In this document: one piece after another, positions 56,583 to 64,000 of the stretch
How the letters are laid out: each line of letters opens with the position of its first letter
Numbering within the stretch: the first letter of the stretch is position 1
NCBI GenBank assembly: GCA_030280995.1
Contig: JASXTE010000106.1
Span: 1-64,000 of the forward strand
DNA length: 64,000 nucleotides
Source: Hemileia vastatrix
Lineage: Eukaryota; Basidiomycota; Pucciniomycetes; Pucciniales; Zaghouaniaceae
Reading direction: 5' to 3'
Notes under the pieces: generated by a model
Seen by the model: the letters and a program-made list of their open reading frames with translations, nothing else
Databases searched by the model: none
Told to the model about the DNA's origin: nothing
Made by a program: the position numbers and the translations under genes

Positions 56583-59429
56583 CTTTTCAAGTACAAAGTG
56601 ACAAAGTAAACTCACAGACAAATCAACAAAACAAGTAAAAGTACAATGAATATTCTTGTTATCGTCATCACCATCATCATCATTGTTATCATCATTGTCA
56701 TCGTCATCATCTTCCTTGATAACAAAGTACAAGTTGTTGAAAGATGAAATGTTGATGACTGGCACAAAGTTATAGTTTCATGATGTTGAATTGATCAAGT
56801 GCCATTGTGTAGAAAAAGGAAAAAACACTAGAAGAAGACTCATACTTATGTAACCCAAGGGCAAATGATGCAAGTCAATTTGTAAAGTGCGACAAAGAGA
56901 GAGAGAAAGAGAGAGACAAAAAAAAGAACTACAACAAAAACAAATCAATTCATCTGAATGAATTCACCAAAAAGTGTCATCCGAGATGAATAATTTTATT
57001 TTGATCCTTTTTGATGCAGTAAAATCGATAAAAAATCCATTTACATTTTTATCTTGATAGTTTTAAGGTGGAAAGAAAAAAAAAGTATATAAAAAATGAA
57101 AATAACTAATTTTCACTGTGACAGATATAAAATAAATGACACTAATGTTAACTTATTTGATATTTTTTTTACTGCAAAAGATTATATATTTAACTGACAA
57201 ATAATAAAATCATCATAAAAGATTATATTATCGTTGAGGGCAACGAAAAAACGTGACATTTATTTTCTTCTTTGTTTTTTTCCACCATCATCAAGGTTAC
57301 ATTTGAATTGTCAGATCTTTGGATGAATTAATCAATTTAACTTTCACCTACTTTTGTTTGTATGTTTGTTTGTTTGTTTGTTTATGTGTATACTTTTTGT
57401 TCAAATGTATTATTCAATTCATTCATTGAAAAAAATTTAACTGGTGATTTATGATGGATAAAATTTATCATTCGGTTCAAGTTGACTTTTGATTGACACA
57501 TCAATTGAGTCAAATGATAATTCAATGACATTTATAAATATCTTCATCTTCATCTTCTTTACCATCGCCTTGTGTACTTTTCAATCATTGGTACCTTTTG
57601 AAATTTCTCCAAAATACTTATTTGATCGATTTTTCAGTTTGATCATTTTTTTTCTCAACACTTTCAAAAGTATACAATTTATGACATTGAGTGAATTTAC
57701 TTCGATCAAAGTAAATCCTCAAGTGAACATTATTTTTTTCCTTCATCTTCTTCTTCTTTTACCCACTAAAAGCTGTTAAAATCACTGTTGATCAATGATG
57801 AAGGTTGTTCATTGATGTTGTTCATTCAATTCACTGGAGTAAAATTGTATCGATTGTAACAAGGTAACTTGAACAACTTTGATAAATTCATATGTTAACA
57901 AGTAAAAGAAGAAGAAGAAGAATCAAAGTCAATTGATATCTATTGAGGGGATTAAATGTTTCAAATCAATTGATTGTATCGTCCCTGTAAGACTCATTTG
58001 AATTGATTGATGACAAATTACAATTGTGCACTACAAGTAATTCAATTAATCTTACAACAACAAGAGAAACAACAAGAAGAAAGATAATTGACAATTTAAT
58101 TTGATTTACCTTGTTGATAGAAACATGTTTACATCATTCAATTGCCAATGTTGACATTTATCTGATACAATTTATCAATTAAACAAACTTGCAAAGTCAG
58201 GATGATATTAGTTAAGTTGATAAGATCAATGAAAGGTCAATGAATAGTGTAATTATCTACTTTGAAACATCCTCCCATGGATCGAATGGTAACAAAAGCG
58301 AAACAACAAGAAGAAGAAGAAGAAGAACTTTCTAAACATAGTACATATCGAACCACAGTTATATCGTCGTTCAAAGTGTCACATGGTAAGAAATATCAAC
58401 ATGAAAAAGATAAATGTCATGTGTAATCCTCTTACCTGTGTTGTAAATATTGATTCTTGTCACTCAACTTATATATCTCAAGTAAAATTGGACAAAGAAC
58501 AGTTGACTTTAACAAGAATATTGATTTTCCATGAGTGTTTAGGATGACGATGATGATGAGGATGATGAGGATGATGATAATGTCACATATTTTCAAAGTT
58601 AAGGTAAATTATTAAGTCGGATCAATAAAAAAGTCATCATGATAAATCACTTGTAACTGTTACAAAGTAAGTAAGTTACAAAAAGAAGATACTTTAATAA
58701 GTGACAAAATGATGGAAAATGAAAAAAATTGAACCAATTGGACAAATAGATAATTTGAAATGATTTACTTGAATAAACAATGGTTAAAGTGACATCAACA
58801 TCATCTATCAATAACATTTATACGTGTTTGCGGATGAAGTCACGTGATTCGTGATGAAAATGAAAAAGTGACCAACAGCAAAATAGAACAAAACAAAAGA
58901 TGACATAAAAAAGAGTAAGAAGAAGAAGAAGTTAAGAAAAACAATGACATTTTTGCACGAAAAAGTCATCATATAAGAAAGTTGACCATATTTTATGTTT
59001 GTCCAACAGATTTGTTTGTATATATGAGAGGTTTATTTGGTTGCTGTAGGCAGGAAATGACAAAAGGAGAATAGGAAAAGAAAAAAAGGGATGACTACAC
59101 ACACGAAAGGATGATAATGTCTTCTTTCAGGGACAATATTGACAATACCATGACAAACATGCATGACCAGGTCGACATAAGTGTATTTGTTGTGTGTGTG
59201 TGTGTCAAGAGTTAAACGTACTGATTGTCATCGAGGTAAACTGATGAAACACACTGACAAATGTGCAAAGAGAAAAAATGTGTTCAATCATCATCACTAA
59301 CATGAGAATCATTTATCATGATTATAATGAAATCAAATACAGTCAAGTGAAAAAGAGATTATTTGATATTATAAAATATTTTGCACAAAAAAAAGGGAAG
59401 AAAAAAAAATAATAAATGTTTAAACTTCA
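56583..59429. other. 2.8 kb intergenic region
   Basis: No supported gene. The frame at 57489-57779 (plus) is a hydrophobic low-complexity translation without family resemblance. GAA runs occur near 57907 and 58309, and a GATGAG/GATGAT tract near 58543-58576. If the exchanger gene to the right continues past its apparent stop, its last exon could lie here. Confidence 0.45.
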
Positions 59430-61793
59430 TCACTCACCATCCAATGATCTATGTCTATGATGAGGATTAGAATGAGAATGAGAATGATGATGATGTGAAT
59501 TACGACTAAAACGATCAACTAGTCCATTATCTTCATCTCGTAAAAATATTGATCCAGGTAATTGATAAAAGCTTGTTCGTGAAAGTGCTGAATTCAATTG
59601 TCTTCGAACTTGTGACATTTGATCAGTTTGTTGTATATTCGATGCTCTACGAGTTTGTGATTCAAGTGGAACAACTGAATTAGGTGAATTAGGTGTTTTT
59701 AACATTGATGTAAATCGTACTGCATTACGAACAAGTATCCATCGACCATTTTGACCTGATGTTGCATTAACATCATCATTTGATCCATTATGTAAATAAT
59801 TTAATTGATGATCAGTTGATTGTGATTGTTGTCTTTGTCGAGTTCTATCATATTGTGTACTTTGTTGTGCGATTGTTGATTCAAGAAGTTCTAATGGAAC
59901 TGATTCAACTAAATGTCCATCTTCAAGTGAATTAATTAATTTTACTTGATTATTACCCAAATTAACTTGTTCTTGTTGTCCTTGTTCTTTTCCTTTACCA
60001 TCAGATGATGTAAATGATAATGATGTTTCTCTGCCAACATTTTTACTTGCAGAATGTTGTTTAATTTTACGATATGTTTGTGTAAATTGTGATGAACATC
60101 CTAACCAATTTTTACATAACAATGGTTTAATATGATCATCATTAAATTGTGAAAATTTTTGCATCCAATGAAAATATGAATGATTACCAGTAATATCTTC
60201 AATACCAGATATTAAACTTTCAATTAATTTATCAGTTAAAAATAAAAACATTTTAGGTTCTTCTTTTTCTTCAATTCGTACACGTAATAATTTAACAATT
60301 GGTTTAGTTGTTGCACCTAAAACAAATATAGTAAATAATATAACAAATAATGTTGATGATACAAAATAACCAGCAGATTTAACATATAATTTATCAATTG
60401 TAATTGATAAACTAAATGCAATTGCACCACGTAAACCACCATAAGCCATGACAACTTGTTCTTGAAAATTAATTAATCGAACACGATGAAACCAATAATT
60501 AGCAACATATGTTAATGTAAATACTGATATAAATCGTACAATTATACATAATAATGTAACAATTAAAGCTAATGATGTTGACCAATCATGTGTTTCTCTT
60601 ACAAGAACTTGACCTAAGAAAAAAAATATAATAACATCAGCTAATGCGCTTAAATTTCTAGTAATATATTTAATTGTAACATATGATTGTCGGCTAATAT
60701 TTAATCGTGAATATTCAGCTTGCATGATACCACAACCAATTAAACCAATGATACCACTAAAATGTACTAATTCAGCAGTTAAATAAGCTAAATATGCACA
60801 AATTAAAACAATTAATGGTTCTAGAACTGATACATGTCGAGTTATTTTAGTTAATAATGATGTTACAATTCCCCAAGTAATTCCAATAGTTAATCCACCA
60901 CATGATACAGTGAAAAAATTAACCATTGCTAAAAATATATTACCAGATGTTAATAAATTAGGTGAAGATGCAAATATTGTTATACAATTAAATACAGTTA
61001 TAACAACTGCATCATTTAACAATGATTCACCAAATACTAAAAAGTATAATGCTTTGTTAACACCAATTTCTTGAAATATTGCAAGAACAGCAACTGGATC
61101 AACGGCTGAAATTAATGTTGAAAATACTAAACATTCAATTAATGGTATTGATTTAAATGAAAATATATTATTTTGACCAATTAACCATAATATTGGGCCA
61201 ATTGTAAATATATTCATCAATGTACCAAATACAGCGTACAGAAGAATTGTACCTAAATTATTAAAAAATGTTCGATCATGTAATGAATATGCTGATTCTA
61301 ATATCACAGGTGGTAATAGAACATAAAAAAATATTTTAGGTGAAAATACTGGAATTTGTGATCTATCCACATTACCAATTGTACATAATAATTCAAAAAC
61401 AATACCAAGTAAAACTAATATACATGATTCAGGTAAATGTGCTTGTAATGCTGTATGATGATATGCAAGTTTAACTAATGCAGCAATTAAAACAAATAAT
61501 GATACAATTAAATATGCCGATACATTATTCCATTGCCAACCAGCTAATTGTATTGTATGATGTTCATTTGTTTTTGAAGATGATGAAGATGATTTATCAT
61601 GTGATGTTAATGATGATTTACTAATATTTTTAAATTCTAATGATAAAGATCTTGTAATATGGTGTGATGATGACGATGAAGATGAAGATGACGATGATGA
61701 TGATGTTGGTGACATGGAAACCATTTGTAATGAATACAATGTTACACTTACCACAAGAACCACTAAATGTGGCCATTTACATGTTAATTGCAT
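59430..61793 (-). CDS. Na+/H+ exchanger, plasma-membrane (NHE2/3/5-like) type
   Basis: A 787-residue single-exon ORF. A signal-peptide-like start (MQLTCKWPHLVVLVVSVTLY) and a Ser-rich extracellular linker precede about 12 membrane spans from residue 91. Key family motifs are present: FFYVLLPPVILESAY (155-169, the amiloride-region motif), AVDPVAVLAIF (230-240), the transport-site GESLLNDA (255-262), EPLIVLICAYLAYLTAE, and GGLRGAIAFSLS. The cytoplasmic tail has IEDITGNHSYFHWMQKF, matching the NHE3 IEDISG region, then a Gln/Ser-rich disordered tail ending in a His-rich segment. The exchanger moves Na+ in and H+ out to regulate pH. The stop lies inside GATGGTGAGTGATG, a good splice donor, so the real C-terminus may be on a further exon to the left. 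Confidence 0.9.
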   Translation of the reverse strand: MQLTCKWPHLVVLVVSVTLYSLQMVSMSPTSSSSSSSSSSSSSHHITRSLSLEFKNISKSSLTSHDKSSSSSSKTNEHHTIQLAGWQWNNVSAYLIVSLFVLIAALVKLAYHHTALQAHLPESCILVLLGIVFELLCTIGNVDRSQIPVFSPKIFFYVLLPPVILESAYSLHDRTFFNNLGTILLYAVFGTLMNIFTIGPILWLIGQNNIFSFKSIPLIECLVFSTLISAVDPVAVLAIFQEIGVNKALYFLVFGESLLNDAVVITVFNCITIFASSPNLLTSGNIFLAMVNFFTVSCGGLTIGITWGIVTSLLTKITRHVSVLEPLIVLICAYLAYLTAELVHFSGIIGLIGCGIMQAEYSRLNISRQSYVTIKYITRNLSALADVIIFFFLGQVLVRETHDWSTSLALIVTLLCIIVRFISVFTLTYVANYWFHRVRLINFQEQVVMAYGGLRGAIAFSLSITIDKLYVKSAGYFVSSTLFVILFTIFVLGATTKPIVKLLRVRIEEKEEPKMFLFLTDKLIESLISGIEDITGNHSYFHWMQKFSQFNDDHIKPLLCKNWLGCSSQFTQTYRKIKQHSASKNVGRETSLSFTSSDGKGKEQGQQEQVNLGNNQVKLINSLEDGHLVESVPLELLESTIAQQSTQYDRTRQRQQSQSTDHQLNYLHNGSNDDVNATSGQNGRWILVRNAVRFTSMLKTPNSPNSVVPLESQTRRASNIQQTDQMSQVRRQLNSALSRTSFYQLPGSIFLRDEDNGLVDRFSRNSHHHHSHSHSNPHHRHRSLDGE

Positions 61794-62435
61794 GATTCAA
61801 TTAAACTTGTTGTTAACTTGTTTATCATCATTATCATCTTCAATTCATATCAATTGTTGTATCATCACTATCATGTTGATCATTGGATAATATTATTGAT
61901 CATGATGAAATTAATATGACATGAATAGAACAAGAATAAGAATAATAATAGATAATAGATAACAACAACAACAACACGTTAACACGTCAAGTCAAGTTGA
62001 ATATTTGACATTAATTATCATAAGATCAGCTGATGTTGTGGTGACATTGTTGAGCAAAGGCGAATAAATAAGACACATATTGACGGTTGATTGTTAACAT
62101 TGTCCATGCAGAATATATTCAAACACACAGGCATAAACATACAAACATACAAATAATAAAGGCAGAAGAAGAGACAAGACAAAAGGTTATATGACAAGGC
62201 ACCAAAAAAACATCACCACAATAGTAAGTGACAAGAAGAAGAAGAAAAATTTTTTGTTCTTTCTTTTATTTTCTATCTTTTGTCTTGGTTAAGTTGTGCC
62301 CGTTACAACAACAAGTCGACAACGAATCACAAGTTCAATTGAGTCCTAAGAAAAACAGAAGAGACAACACAACAGTCAAGGCAGCACGAATGAGAGAATG
62401 AGAGAATGAGAGAAAGACTAGGACGAAACAGTACA

Positions 62436-62465
62436 GAACAGAACAGAACAGAACAGAACAGAACA
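62436..62465. repeat. Six tandem copies of GAACA
   Basis: Perfect pentanucleotide tandem repeat. Confidence 0.9.
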
Positions 62466-63487
62466 CTCGTCCTACGTCTCATCGAATGGACTTCATTTTG
62501 TACATTAGTCCATACACATTACAATAAGAGTACAGAGGCAAAAGGAAAGCTAGAAAAAATTGGAAGAAAAAAAATCATACGGGTACTTTGACTGCTCAGA
62601 AAGAATAAAATATAAAAGAGAAAGGAAGAAAAAAAAGGCGAAACAAATCGTAGAACTCGAAGGCCGGTAAAGCAAAATCGATTGCAATTGACTTTTATTT
62701 CTTCTTCTTCTTCTTCTTCTCCTTCATTCGAATGAACATACGCTTTGACATGAATGTGACGTAAAGTCGACACACTGTTACAATTACAGTCAAAGTCACA
62801 ATCTCATGGTAAAACATTATACAAATACATCAAATTAAAACTATTTGTATATGTGTATAGTTTGTACGGCCAAACAAATTTGTTAAATTGCAATAAAAGA
62901 TAAAGTAAATGAAAATTTATTTGCTTTTAGTTAGAATTTTCAATTAGCTAACATTTCAATTATTCATCAAGTAAAAGCCTTTGGATACAAATTGTATCAA
63001 TAGTAAAAGTACAAGTTGTTGTTGCGACGAAAACAACATTTATTCATTGACAGGATGAACTTTTTTTCTTTTCCAACTCAACTGATGAAAAAGAAAAAGA
63101 GAATAAAAGTAAGAATGAAAGAGTTACTGAGTGTAGGGGAATGTTGTAACACAACTGTCAACCAATTGAATTGATGAAAAGTATATATTGACAAAAATTA
63201 GATATTTCATGATAAAAGTCATTGGATGATGACCTGTTCATGGACACAATGAACAGTGCATTACTGTACTATTGGCTTGTACTTTGCCTTGGTGTACATG
63301 GTGCAAATGCATGATTGGCAGCCAAAGAAATGTTTCATCGGTGACTTGCGCTCGAGAGGAAAACGAAAGACCGAAGAAAGAAGCAAAGAGACAAATAGAG
63401 AGAAAGAGAGAGAGAAAAAAAGGTATCGAGAGTAGCAATAGAGCAATGGAACATTGAACATAGGCAACACAGATACAGCATGCAACA

Positions 63488-63536
63488 TAGAACGTAGAAC
63501 GTAGAACGTAGAACGTAGAACGTAGAACATAGAACC
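63488..63536. repeat. TAGAACG heptamer tandem repeat
   Basis: Five perfect TAGAACG units followed by two degenerate ones (TAGAACA, TAGAACC). Confidence 0.9.
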
Positions 63537-64000
63537 TGACCGAGTCGCGAGTTTGGCCCTCCTCAGTAGTTTGAGTGTTTGACTGTTTGACTCTTCAGTC
63601 TCCAGTTGCCAGTTGCTACGTGAAGTGAAGACCTGCCATTTGAGAGTTGAACATTGTCTGTTTCTGTCTCTCTCTGTGTTTGTGTGTGCGTTTCTCTTTC
63701 TCCTTCTCTTGCTGCTTGTTTGCTGTGAGCGACATTTCAGCAATGTCGGTGTGATCATGTTATGTTCAGTTAGACTGTTCCACCGTCGCCTGGAGACCCA
63801 AGTCAACAAGTCAACAAGAGACTGCAAGTGCAAGTGAACGAAGAACAAGAAGAACAACAGCAACAACAACAACTAAGAAGAAACTAAGAAGAAGTAGAAG
63901 AACAGAGCGAAGGCAAAGAATAAGAAGAAGAAGAAGAAGTAAATAACAACAATAAGAGAGACATCTTTGCAACTTTTCTTTCTTCAATTCAAGTGAAAGA

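Larger units (their letters stand above)
61794..64000. other. Right-end gene-poor region
   Basis: No supported gene. It includes the exchanger promoter, a GAACA repeat at 62436, a TAGAACG repeat at 63488, and CAA/GAA-rich sequence at 63840-63960 resembling a 5' leader. An open frame at 63261-63872 (minus) is mostly the repeat and pyrimidine tracts. A gene may begin beyond the window edge. Confidence 0.45.

Noticed and set aside
63261..63872. 203-codon minus-strand frame near the right edge
   Set aside because: Much of it is the TAGAACG heptamer repeat read as YVLRS repeats plus pyrimidine tracts; no signal or domain.

Overview
This window is nuclear DNA of an arthropod, most likely a chelicerate and plausibly an acariform (spider-mite-like) mite. 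That is an inference. It rests on AT-rich sequence dense in CAA, GAA and GAT triplet repeats, short GT-AG introns, many single-exon genes, a half-size ABC transporter of the arthropod ABCH type, and animal-specific genes (neuron navigator, spire, anillin, HIP14, IFT22). I saw no transposase, reverse transcriptase, rRNA, tRNA or CRISPR array.

Layout. 0-7 kb: two tandem secreted-protein paralogues, a convergent secreted serine-protease homologue with a broken catalytic triad, and an ABCH-like transporter. 7.4-17.7 kb: a large inverted duplication. A divergent DPH6/anillin pair is present twice as mirror images (7410-11002 and 14376-17742) around a 3.4 kb spacer. The spacer holds a small Tyr/Ala-rich secreted-protein gene and most of an IFT22/RABL5-like gene. 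Only the tail of that IFT22 gene was copied into the left arm, so the right arm looks like the parent. Two blocks of exactly equal length (2204 bp and 813 bp) look identical between the arms. They flank a diverged island that covers the shared promoter and the anillin N-terminus. 18.5-21.3 kb: a five-exon tandem-domain protein tyrosine phosphatase homologue in which both domains carry changes expected to impair catalysis. 21.3-28.3 kb: no recognisable gene.

28.3-38.3 kb: two neuron-navigator-like genes, head to head, both ending before the AAA+ domain found in vertebrate navigators; the plus-strand copy carries 38 consecutive CAA codons. 38.7-41.7 kb: the palmitoyltransferase HIP14/ZDHHC17, sharing a 153 bp divergent promoter with neuroguidin. 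45.0-51.5 kb: spire in three exons (split KIND domain, WH2-region motifs, Spir box, FYVE-like zinc finger). 54.6-55.4 kb: a TMED6-like p24 cargo-receptor gene with an apparent one-base frameshift just before its membrane anchor. 56.2-56.5 kb: a two-exon Gly/Tyr-rich secreted peptide gene with a TATA box. 59.4-61.8 kb: a plasma-membrane-type Na+/H+ exchanger. The rest is gene-poor, microsatellite-rich sequence.

Several genes share a theme of actin and cell cortex (anillin, spire, navigator). They are not arranged as a pathway cluster, and I read the window as an ordinary mixed metazoan gene neighbourhood. Its exceptional feature is the inverted duplication.
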